The notes beneath the pieces were generated by a model. That model did not search any database. It worked only from the letters and a program-made list of their open reading frames with translations, and was not told the origin of the DNA. From Sulfitobacter sp. DSM 110093 (GTDB lineage: Bacteria > Pseudomonadota > Alphaproteobacteria > Rhodobacterales > Rhodobacteraceae): a stretch of 64,000 nt of DNA. The stretch lies in contig NZ_CP085169.1 in NCBI RefSeq assembly GCF_022788715.1, positions 124,001 through 188,000 of the forward strand, written 5' to 3'. Position numbers and translations under genes: made by a program. Each line of letters begins with the position of its first letter. Position 1 is the stretch's first letter. This document shows positions 7,985 to 16,144 of this stretch, piece after piece.

Positions 7985-9310
7985 ATGACAGTTCCGACAC
8001 CTGCTCTGCGACAAGGAAAATATTTTCCCCTCTCTTACTACCAGCAGCGTATGTTGGCGGCGGCCCTTGATCCAGAAACCTCGGTGGGGTTTCATATCAA
8101 CCAAACGATTTCATGGGCCGTTCGTATCACGCCTGGTGTGAGTTCTCGCACCCTGCGCCGTGCCTTTGATCAACTTGTGCTCAGACATGATTCCTTGCGG
8201 CTTCGTTTTGTTGAGTTGGGTAATGTCTGGCGCGCCGAGATCCTGCCAAATCACCCGATCGGATTGATCATAGAAGAGTTAGGGGAGATGTCCGAAGCGG
8301 CGCAAAAGAAGGCCATTATGGCGCGCTGTGCAAAACCGCTGACGGCGCTTTCTGATCCAATGTTTGAAATGTGCCTGCTTAAGTTCGGCGGCGCGGGAGA
8401 TGTGATCTTGGTGCGGGTCCATCATGCGATCATCGACGGCTATAGCATTGTCCTGCTGCTTGAAGAGCTGCTCAAACACGCACTGAGCATGCCTGTCTCT
8501 GAAAGCCCTTTGTCTCACGGGGACTTCATTTCCCACCGCGGCAAACAAATACTGACGCGCGCAGAGGAAAAAGATGCATTTTGGAGAGAGGGGTTGTTCC
8601 CCTTGCCGGAGAAGTTGAACATTGGCCGCAAGGCGCAGGGTTTGCCAGATTTGTCCCCAAAAAATATAAGTAAAACCAACACGTTGAATGACGTTCTGGC
8701 GCCTCAGGTCTCCGCTCAGGTGGAGGTCTTAGTCAAAAATACGGGTGTTTCGGCTTTTTGTCATCTGCACGCGGCCTTTTCCGAAACGCTGTGCGCTCAG
8801 GCCGGCCAAGGGGCGGTATTGGTCCACAGCGTTGTGGGGCGGCGAGAAGCGGCGGTAGCTTCTTTTATTGGTGCCGAAATGCTCGAGTTCCCCTTGCGCT
8901 ACTCCTGTGGATCAGGGGCCGGCTGGGTGTCGGAACAGATATCAGCCTCTGCTGAGATGTTGCCGACCTCGGCCTTGGATGATGATACCCTCATGGGACA
9001 AGAAATCCGTGCTAAGGCGGATTGGATGCGGTTTCTCGTTCATATCCGAACCCCTACAGGGCGTTTCTCAACCTCTCCGTTTCGGAAAATCTTTGAAGAG
9101 GCTATGATTGGGAAAATATCTTTCGGCTTTTTAACGATGGAACGCATAGATCTGCCCAAAGAATCTGACAGCGGATTTGAGCTCCAAATGAACGTCACTT
9201 CCAGCCCCCAAGGGCCCCAAGCATCTCTGATTGGGAACGCAGCCTCTTGGGGGCAAGCTGATTTGGGACAATTGGCGCAGGAGATTGATGCCAGAGTGCA
9301 GCGCAACTGA
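7985..9310 (+). CDS. Stand-alone condensation-domain acyltransferase, copy 2
   Basis: This 441-aa tandem paralogue of the preceding gene shares long near-identical blocks, such as SAFCHLHAAFSETLCAQAGQ and VLVHS.VGRR.AA.ASFIGAEML. The motif HHAIIDG is at 146-152, so both copies keep the complete active site. No carrier protein or adenylation domain is attached. A 237-bp gap without a gene separates the copies, so copy 2 may have its own promoter. The two may act on different positions or acceptors of one product, as seen with paired PapA-type enzymes (inference). Confidence 0.88.
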   Translation: MTVPTPALRQGKYFPLSYYQQRMLAAALDPETSVGFHINQTISWAVRITPGVSSRTLRRAFDQLVLRHDSLRLRFVELGNVWRAEILPNHPIGLIIEELGEMSEAAQKKAIMARCAKPLTALSDPMFEMCLLKFGGAGDVILVRVHHAIIDGYSIVLLLEELLKHALSMPVSESPLSHGDFISHRGKQILTRAEEKDAFWREGLFPLPEKLNIGRKAQGLPDLSPKNISKTNTLNDVLAPQVSAQVEVLVKNTGVSAFCHLHAAFSETLCAQAGQGAVLVHSVVGRREAAVASFIGAEMLEFPLRYSCGSGAGWVSEQISASAEMLPTSALDDDTLMGQEIRAKADWMRFLVHIRTPTGRFSTSPFRKIFEEAMIGKISFGFLTMERIDLPKESDSGFELQMNVTSSPQGPQASLIGNAASWGQADLGQLAQEIDARVQRN

Positions 9311-9493
9311 CGAGAATGTTGGCCCTCCATTTATCAATATTTACCGTAGGGGCGTGCCCCCTAGGTTGTCTTGTCTCTTTCCAATCGTTACTTAAGAATG
9401 GCAAGGGAATGAGCAGGTTAGGCGGTTTGCGGTTGCGATGTGTGGTTGCCTCCCGAACCTCATGCAATACTTAGACGCGAACGCTGAACTCTT

Positions 9494-12400
9494 ATGAAAA
9501 CCGCTACAGTATCGCAACTCCTCGACGAACTCATCGCGCGGATATCCCCTCTGCCAGAACCATATCCGTGCTTTGTTGTCTTTGTGTCGGCGACGGATGG
9601 TGACAGCCGCGCACGGGTTAAAACGATCACGGCTTCAACCTTGGTTGAATTGCGCGAGCGGCTAGAGGAAAAGGCGTCCTTGCAGCTGCTTGGCGCGCGC
9701 CATGTGCGTTTGGATTGGGCGACTTCGGTGCAAGCGACGTCCTTTGCCAACTACAAAGCTGCGCTGCAGAAGGTAAAACGCAACTACAGCCGCAAAGGTA
9801 TGTCTCTAGATACGGGATTTACGCAGGCGATAACTGAAGGTGAGCTGAACGGCAGTGCCTTGTTTTATAAAGGCGCGCAAGTTCCGCATTGCGAGATGAA
9901 TCTCAATAACTTTGGAATCTACTGGAAAAGACGTTTTGGAAAAACGTTTGAAGCACCAGCGGATTCCGACACCGTTTATCTTTTTACATCTGATGGGCTG
10001 TTTCGTGATCTTGATCGCAACGAAATTGTTTGCCTCGAGCCTTCTGGGCTTAACGGTGGGCGGCGCATTTTCGACCTCATGGAGCCTGATAACCTTGATT
10101 TCCTGATACGTGAGAGCGCTGAATATCTTGCGGCCCAGGTGAACGAGAACGGCCTATTTCACTATGGCAGACATCCATGTTTTGATCGCTCGATTAACCA
10201 TTACAACACGTTGCGCCACGCCAGCAGTACCTATGCATTGTGCGAAGCCTATGAGTTGCTACAAAGCCATGATTTGCGTGAGGCCATTGATCGGTCTTTA
10301 AGGCAGATCGCGGAACACCTTGTCAAATACCGCAGTGGTCCGGGCGGTGCGTCGGCCTTTTTGATGGACAGGGGCAATGAGATAAAGCTGGGTGGTAATG
10401 CCGTTGCCATTTTGGCGTGCTGCAAGTTCTTCGAAGTGACAGGGGACAAGACTGTGCTCGAACTGGCGCATCGATTGGGCGCCGGAATCTTGTCGATGCA
10501 ACGAACGGATGGCAGCTTTTACCACATTCTGGATGCGGAAACCCTGACCCCGAAAGAGGATTTTCGCACAGTCTATTATGATGGGGAAGCCGCATTTGCG
10601 CTGATGCGCCTGTACGGTGCCACCGGCGATCAACGCTGGTTGGATGCGACGCGGCGTGCTGTCGACTACTTTATCGCCAAGGATTATTGGCAGTACAACG
10701 ATCACTGGCTGGCGTATTGTGTAAACGAGCTGTCTCGTCATTACACGGACCCAAAGTATATCGCATTTGGCGTCCGCAACGTCCGAGACTACTTGCCGTT
10801 TATCCGCGATAGGATCACTACCTTTCCTACCCTTCTGGAACTGTGCTGCGCCACCCGCCTGCTGTTGCAAAGATCGCTGCAGGATGCATCGCTCGTTCCG
10901 GTCATTGATGCGCTGGATCTTGATGCGTTTCGCGAGGCGATGGAACATAGGGCGCAGTATCTAACCAACGGGTTCTTTTTCCCCGAAGTCGCGATGTATT
11001 TCAGAAACCCGGCTTCAGTCACTGGAAGCTTCTTTATTCGCCACCACGGGTTCCGGGTGCGCATTGATGATGTTGAACACTACCTGTCCGGGTTGATCGC
11101 ATATCGCTCTTATCTGAAAGAACGCGACAGTTTTATCAGCCTTTGCGATCAGCAAAAGCGCCGGCGGGTCAGTACGACGGGTCGGGCGCGCTGGTCGACA
11201 GCAGATATAGCCGACCTTTTGCCGGGGTCAGAATGGCTGACTTCCCCAAGTGAAAAGCTGGAGCTGAATGGCGTTTCGATCTTCGCCCCAAGCTTTCGCG
11301 AGGATGATATCGTGTTTGTACGGCATGCAGATGACAGTTTTGGAATTCCCTATAAGGAACTAGAAAGAAAAGGGATTATTCCACGCCTCGCGATTGTGAG
11401 TAACAGCTGCGAAGTCTTTGGCAAAGCGGGCTCTGTCTTACGTGTTCCTGATATGCGCGCCGCGTTGATGGCCTTGGCAAAAGACGCGCGTAGATCACTC
11501 ACTGGGCCGATCGTCGGCGTAACGGGGAGCGCGGGAAAGACCACTGTCACGTCAATGATTGCGCATTGCCTTGGTGCAATCGGCAAAGTTCACGCCACCC
11601 GTTTTAGCGCGAATATGGCGCGCGGTCTTGCTTGGAACCTGTGTTGTGCGCCCACGGATACGCAATATTGTGTTCTGGAAATGGCCATCGGACAAATGCA
11701 AGAGAACAGCCGACTGGCGCGACCAGACATTGCGGTGTTCACCAATATTCATCCTGCACATTTGGCCTATCATACGAACACGGCCACTATCGCTCAAAAA
11801 AAGGCCCGCATTTTTTCAGAGATGCCCGACCAAGGCGTGGCGATCCTCAATCGAGATATGATCGAATATGAGATCGTAGAGGCTGCTGCAAAACTCAAGG
11901 GGTTGAAGATTGTAACTTACGGGTGGTCGGATGCGGCCAATATTTTTCCGACATCTTCAGCCGCATCGGCAACGCAAGTCATGCTGAACGTTTTTGGAGA
12001 ACGTCATATAGTCCCCATACAGGGCCCGGGGCGCTATGCGATTGATAATGTGATGGCTGTCGCCGCTGTCGCCAATGTACTGGGTCAACCGATTGGGCCT
12101 ATGCTTGAGCATTTGACGACCTTTACGAAAGACATCGGGCGCGGCCAGATTATCGAATGGGCCACAACGAAAGGCCCCGCAAAGATACTGGACCATTCTT
12201 ATAATGCAAACCCTGCATCGATGCGGGCAGCGTTGGATGAGATGTTTGCTATGCCATGCAGTGGGAAGCGAGTGGCCATTCTGGGGGATATGGCGGAACT
12301 TGGTGAGGACAGTCGGTCAGAACATGATGCACTTCTTAACCTACTCAAAAACAAACCTTTGGATGCCGTCTATCTTGTCGGTGACGAGCTTAAGGCGAGC

Positions 12401-12559
12401 CTTCCATTGGTTGGCAATGACCGTAGGTTCACCATTTTAGACCCGAAAAATCTTGAGAATATCCTGACTCAACAGGTCTCCACGGGTGACATTATCTTGG
12501 TGAAAGGCTCAAACAGCACAGGCCTTTTCCAGCGCCTTTCGAGATTCAGAAAATCTTAG
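9494..12559 (+). CDS. Fusion: six-hairpin glycosidase-like domain plus MurF-like ligase
   Basis: This 1021-aa protein has two recognisable parts. Residues about 1-190 are unclassified. Residues about 190-560 carry repeated helical hairpins with aromatic and acidic loops (NENGLFHYGRHPCFDRSINH, RTDGSFYHILDAETL, YYDGEAAFALMRLYGATGDQ), as in (alpha/alpha)6-barrel glycosidases and epimerases. Residues about 590-1021 are a Mur-type ligase: P-loop GVTGSAGKTTVTSM with K682, then FTNIHPAHLAYH, LDHSYNANPASMRAALDEMF and LGDMAELGEDSRSEH, all closest to MurF. MurF joins an amino acid or dipeptide to a carboxylate using ATP. This is not the housekeeping MurF because of the fusion and context. It probably forms an amide bond on a saccharide-linked product (inference). 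Confidence 0.82.
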   Translation: MKTATVSQLLDELIARISPLPEPYPCFVVFVSATDGDSRARVKTITASTLVELRERLEEKASLQLLGARHVRLDWATSVQATSFANYKAALQKVKRNYSRKGMSLDTGFTQAITEGELNGSALFYKGAQVPHCEMNLNNFGIYWKRRFGKTFEAPADSDTVYLFTSDGLFRDLDRNEIVCLEPSGLNGGRRIFDLMEPDNLDFLIRESAEYLAAQVNENGLFHYGRHPCFDRSINHYNTLRHASSTYALCEAYELLQSHDLREAIDRSLRQIAEHLVKYRSGPGGASAFLMDRGNEIKLGGNAVAILACCKFFEVTGDKTVLELAHRLGAGILSMQRTDGSFYHILDAETLTPKEDFRTVYYDGEAAFALMRLYGATGDQRWLDATRRAVDYFIAKDYWQYNDHWLAYCVNELSRHYTDPKYIAFGVRNVRDYLPFIRDRITTFPTLLELCCATRLLLQRSLQDASLVPVIDALDLDAFREAMEHRAQYLTNGFFFPEVAMYFRNPASVTGSFFIRHHGFRVRIDDVEHYLSGLIAYRSYLKERDSFISLCDQQKRRRVSTTGRARWSTADIADLLPGSEWLTSPSEKLELNGVSIFAPSFREDDIVFVRHADDSFGIPYKELERKGIIPRLAIVSNSCEVFGKAGSVLRVPDMRAALMALAKDARRSLTGPIVGVTGSAGKTTVTSMIAHCLGAIGKVHATRFSANMARGLAWNLCCAPTDTQYCVLEMAIGQMQENSRLARPDIAVFTNIHPAHLAYHTNTATIAQKKARIFSEMPDQGVAILNRDMIEYEIVEAAAKLKGLKIVTYGWSDAANIFPTSSAASATQVMLNVFGERHIVPIQGPGRYAIDNVMAVAAVANVLGQPIGPMLEHLTTFTKDIGRGQIIEWATTKGPAKILDHSYNANPASMRAALDEMFAMPCSGKRVAILGDMAELGEDSRSEHDALLNLLKNKPLDAVYLVGDELKASLPLVGNDRRFTILDPKNLENILTQQVSTGDIILVKGSNSTGLFQRLSRFRKS

Positions 12560-12714
12560 CCTGCCTTAATACTGGTTGCAGGAGGGGTAGGCGATCTTCA
12601 AAGTCAAAATGTTTGCCTGAAGCCATAGCCGCGACCGGTGCCATCTGATTCCGGCACGTATTTAGCCAGCAGGCGAATGAGAACTTTTCCCAACAGGCGT
12701 CTGGACGGCAAACA

Positions 12715-12737
12715 AGCCCTACATAGCATGTAGGGCT
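12715..12737. terminator. Bidirectional terminator between convergent genes
   Basis: AGCCCTACAT at 12715-12724 pairs perfectly with ATGTAGGGCT at 12728-12737 around a 3-nt loop. It lies between the convergent ends of the MurF-like fusion gene (12559) and the repeat protein (12763). Read on the minus strand, the stem is followed by TGTTTG. Confidence 0.75.
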
Positions 12738-12762
12738 TGTGATTGTTCGATTGATCTGTCGG

Positions 12763-15183
12763 TTAGACGATGTCGTCTTGTCCACCGCCCAAGCCACCAA
12801 GCAAGCCGCCAACGAGACCATCTTCGCCGATTACGCCGTCGAGTAGACCGCTGTCACCGCCGAGCAGACCGCCAACGAGACCTTCTTCACCGGTTACGCC
12901 GTCGAGTAGACCGCTGTCACCGCCGAGCAGGCCACCAAGTAGACCGTCTTCACCGGTTACGCCGTCGAGCAGACCGCTGTCACCGCCGAGCAGGCCGCCA
13001 ACGAGACCGTCTTCACCGGTTACGCCGTCAAGCAGACCGCTGTCACCGCCGAGCAGGCCACCGACGAGACCGTCTTCACCGGTTACGCCGTCGAGCAGAC
13101 CGCTGTCACCGCCGAGCAGGCCACCGACGAGACCGTCTTCACCGGTTACGCCGTCGAGCAGACCGCTGTCACCGCCGAGCAGGCCGCCAACGAGACCGTC
13201 TTCACCGGTTACGCCGTCGAGCAGACCGCTGTCACCGCCGAGCAGGCCACCAAGTAGACCGTCTTCACCGATTACGCCGTCGAGCAGACCGCTGTCACCG
13301 CCGAGCAGGCCGCCAACGAGACCGTCTTCACCGATTACGCCGTCGAGCAGACCGCTGTCACCGCCGAGCAGGCCGCCAACGAGACCGTCTTCACCGGTTA
13401 CGCCGTCGAGTAGACCGCTGTCACCGCCGAGCAGGCCACCAAGTAGGCCGTCTTCGCCACCTTCACCGCCGAGCAAGCCATCGAGAAGGCCGCCGTCACC
13501 GCCGTCACCATCGGTTGCCCCAAGCGTTCCGGTTCCCACCAGACCACCGACCAGACCATCAGCACCGGTGAGATCCGACAAGACACCGTCGTTGCCGACC
13601 AGGTCGCCAAGCAAGCCTTCAGAGCCCGTGACATCACCAAGGATGCCTTCGTTTCCTGTAACAGGACCGAGCAGACCATCGTCAGCAATGACACCGTCAA
13701 CAAGACCAGTATCTTCAGATATCTCTCCGCCTCCGATCACGGGCTGACCTAGCAACTCTTCGCCGACATCACCCAATGGCGTTCCGCTACCAAGGAGGTC
13801 GCCAAGCAAGCCCTCAGAGCCGGTAACCGCACCTAAAAGACCCTCGTTCCCAGTTACATCTCCAAGCAGACCTTCATCGGAAAGGATGGGGTCGACAAAG
13901 CCGTGATCAGCGTCGGCATCCGCATCAGCATCAGCGTCGGCATCCGCATCAGCGTCGGCATCCGCATCGGCATCAGCGTCGGCGTCTGCATCAGCGTCGG
14001 CATCCGCATCTGCATCCGCGTCGGCATCCGCGTCGGCGTCTGCATCAGCATCCGCGTCGGCATCGGCGTCTGCATCCGCATCGGCGTCTGCATCAGCATC
14101 CGCGTCTGCATCGGCATCAGCGTCGGCATCCGCATCAGCATCAGCGTCGGCATCCGCATCAGCGTCGGCATCCGCATCGGCATCAGCGTCGGCGTCTGCA
14201 TCAGCGTCGGCATCCGCATCTGCATCCGCGTCGGCATCCGCGTCGGCGTCTGCATCAGCGTCGGCATCCGCATCAGCGTCGGCATCCGCATCGGCATCAG
14301 CGTCGGCGTCTGCATCAGCGTCGGCATCCGCATCTGCATCCGCGTCGGCATCCGCGTCGGCGTCTGCATCAGCATCGGCGTCCGCATCCGCGTCGGCATC
14401 GGCGTCTGCATCCGCATCGGCGTCTGCATCAGCATCCGCGTCTGCATCGGCATCAGCGTCCGCGTCGGCATCGGCGTCCGCGTCGGCATCCGCATCGGCA
14501 TCAGCGTCCGCGTCTGCATCAGCGTCGGCATCCGCATCAGCGTCGGCATCCGCATCAGCGTCCGCGTCGGCATCAGCGTCGGCATCCGCATCGGCATCAG
14601 CGTCCGCGTCCGCGTCTGCATCCGCATCAGCGTCTGCATCAGCGTCGGCATCAGCATCCGCATCAGCGTCTGCATCAGCATCGGCGTCCGCATCGGCGTC
14701 TGCATCAGCGTCGGCGTCCGCATCTGCATCCGCATCAGCGTCTGCATCAGCGTCGGCGTCCGCATCTGCATCCGCATCAGCGTCGGCATCCGCATCAGCA
14801 TCGGCGTCCGCATCAGCGTCGGCGTCCGCATCGGCGTCCGCATCGGCGTCAGCGTCCCCATCGTCATCATCTCCACCGCCGCCGCCCGACATTGCCAACC
14901 CCAAGCCAGCCAGACCTGCCCCGGCAAGACCAGCCAGCTCTTCTGAGCTGAGTTCTTCTTCGGGCTCGCCTTGAATGTCGACATTGGTGTTATCGCGCAG
15001 CGTGAGGCTGTGCAGAGAGCCATCTACTGCAGGTTTATAGAAATCATTGATGGTGATCGTATCACCATTTTTCAATTGCACGGTCAGCGTATCGCCCTGT
15101 CTGCTATAACGTGCGATGTCTGACTGAAGCGCGTCGACAGGGACGCTGATCTGTGGTCCGGCTTGTAAAACGGTATCGGCCAT
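12763..15183 (-). CDS. BapA-like secreted acidic repeat protein with about 158 Asp-Ala dipeptides
   Basis: This 806-aa protein starts at the ATG at 15183, preceded by AGAGGA; the frame also extends to 15204. Residues about 1-75 look like the BapA-prefix-type domain of biofilm proteins ([20 protein letters not shown]). A glycine-rich hydrophobic hinge and DDDD follow, then an uninterrupted run of about 158 Asp-Ala dipeptides (13905-14856). A Gly/Leu-rich part ends in ten full copies of a 21-aa unit ([20 protein letters not shown], then D) and a partial eleventh. There is no N-terminal signal peptide, so type I secretion is likely; the HlyD remnant at 3-149 supports this loosely. It is probably an extracellular polyanionic adhesin or matrix protein. 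The gene is convergent with the MurF-like fusion and divergent from the PKS. Confidence 0.78.
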   Translation of the reverse strand: MADTVLQAGPQISVPVDALQSDIARYSRQGDTLTVQLKNGDTITINDFYKPAVDGSLHSLTLRDNTNVDIQGEPEEELSSEELAGLAGAGLAGLGLAMSGGGGGDDDDGDADADADADADADADADADADADADADADADADADADADADADADADADADADADADADADADADADADADADADADADADADADADADADADADADADADADADADADADADADADADADADADADADADADADADADADADADADADADADADADADADADADADADADADADADADADADADADADADADADADADADADADADADADADADADADADADADADADADADADADADADADADADADADADADADADADADADADADADADADADADADADADADADADADADADADADADADADADADADADADHGFVDPILSDEGLLGDVTGNEGLLGAVTGSEGLLGDLLGSGTPLGDVGEELLGQPVIGGGEISEDTGLVDGVIADDGLLGPVTGNEGILGDVTGSEGLLGDLVGNDGVLSDLTGADGLVGGLVGTGTLGATDGDGGDGGLLDGLLGGEGGEDGLLGGLLGGDSGLLDGVTGEDGLVGGLLGGDSGLLDGVIGEDGLVGGLLGGDSGLLDGVIGEDGLLGGLLGGDSGLLDGVTGEDGLVGGLLGGDSGLLDGVTGEDGLVGGLLGGDSGLLDGVTGEDGLVGGLLGGDSGLLDGVTGEDGLVGGLLGGDSGLLDGVTGEDGLLGGLLGGDSGLLDGVTGEEGLVGGLLGGDSGLLDGVIGEDGLVGGLLGGLGGGQDDIV
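12835..13464 (-). repeat. Ten tandem 63-bp repeats encoding a 21-aa unit
   Basis: The period is exactly 63 bp. Variation between units is confined to a few codons (Val/Leu at position 3, Thr/Ile at 18, Asp/Glu at 21). The near-identity of DNA as well as protein points to recent expansion or gene conversion. A degenerate eleventh unit forms the C-terminus. Confidence 0.85.
13905..14856 (-). repeat. Asp-Ala coding repeat, about 950 bp, 6-bp period
   Basis: On the minus strand this is an unbroken series of GAY-GCN codon pairs, about 158 in all. Synonymous third positions are mixed in a patterned way, and blocks of 60-150 bp recur (for example near 13903, 14113 and 14263), so it grew by duplication of longer blocks as well as of the 6-bp unit. 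It is a candidate for length variation. Confidence 0.9.
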
Positions 15184-15204
15184 GGGGGTAATTCCTCTCT
15201 TCAC

Positions 15205-16144
15205 CCCATAACAAGGGCGGCACAGTTAATATCAAAAGTATATAAAACATAACTTTGGTATGTTATCAATCGGATATATGTGCTTTTGACGGTAAAAGCT
15301 CCAGGTTAAGGTCCCAGCCTGACGAGTGATGTGTGCGACGTAAGATCAATCCGGCAAGTGGCAGCTGATTGGGTCAGATTGAGAAACAACGCGATATTGA
15401 TCCAGAGCGACTTATTGCAGACATCACTTAGGGATTCGGGCCAGTGCTAGCTTGTTGGGCGGGATTAAAATCCCGGACAAAGCGGATCGTACAGTCAGGA
15501 GAGATATCGGGCCGTGTTGACCTCGAAGGCGACGCGAGAGCAAACAGTAGATTTGTCCAGGAGGCAAACCATTGAAGCCGCTTCAAAGATCTGGTGGTGC
15601 TAACCGGGGTACAATGGCAGCGAGCCAATCAATGCTTGTGGATTTTTGCAGACCTACCTTGGTATGTTGATGCCACCGGTTCGTGATGACATCGTGAAGG
15701 TCGCTCTAATGTTAAAAGGCCTCATCGGCCTTCTTTGCTGGAGCTCAAAACCAGTTTCGAACCGCAGAGGCCCTTCAACAAGTGTATGTACTTTAATGAT
15801 CAGCTGAGATTGCCCAATGAACGCTGCTAGATCGCCCGCCCTTAGGACGATGTGAGCATGCACGTGGGGGAGGGTGGCAAAATCCAGGTCGTGTGATGCG
15901 GCCTAAACGGGCCTCTGCATACAGCCCTCATAGCGCCGTCCCGAGGGCCGGTTCAACTTTGGTCCGCGTGTCGGATCAGGGCAAGATGTCGACTTATTTG
16001 AGAAAAGTCTGGGTAAATTCTCAGTTTTGGTGGAGTATTTACAGAAAAAGCATCGCGATCACTGTCGGCCTAGCGGCCGTAGAACAAGTTCGAGGGGCGC
16101 AATATTCTCTGAGCGCCTCAGATCCGAACAGGGACAGAAGGTAG
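15205..16144. other. About 940-bp divergent intergenic region before the PKS
   Basis: It separates the minus-strand repeat protein from the plus-strand PKS and should hold both promoters. The first 80 bp above the repeat gene are AT-rich. Short frames at 15428-15628 and 15654-15863 on the minus strand have no recognisable motif or ribosome site, and the stretch may contain decayed coding DNA. No RNA gene is seen. Confidence 0.45.
15246..15264. promoter_or_regulatory. Inverted repeat in the promoter region of the repeat-protein gene
   Basis: AACATA at 15246-15251 and TATGTT at 15259-15264 form a dyad of regulator-site size in AT-rich DNA, 60-80 bp upstream of the minus-strand start at 15183. 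The binding protein is unknown. Confidence 0.35.

Noticed and set aside
9347-9363. TAGGGG/CCCCTA hairpin after the second condensation gene
   Set aside because: The stem is only 6 bp and no T tract follows, so it is too weak to call a terminator.
12770-13747. Plus-strand Pro/Ser/Arg-rich frame opposite the 63-bp repeats
   Set aside because: Periodic sequence keeps several frames open; it has no ribosome site and lies antisense to the supported gene.
13903-14856. CRISPR-like array in the 6-bp repeat region
   Set aside because: There are no unique spacers; the period is 6 bp and codes a dipeptide.
13903-14946. Long plus-strand open frame (347 codons, Val/Ile/Gly repeats) across the Asp-Ala region
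   Set aside because: It is the complement of the repeat; the minus-strand frame has a proper start, ribosome site and structured N- and C-terminal domains.
13854-15023. Minus-strand Met/Thr-rich frame (389 codons) in the same repeat region
   Set aside because: It is a frame-shifted reading of the Asp-Ala codons and has no real domain.
15428-15863. Two minus-strand short frames in the PKS upstream region
   Set aside because: Neither has a ribosome site, motif or neighbour support; possible relics only.
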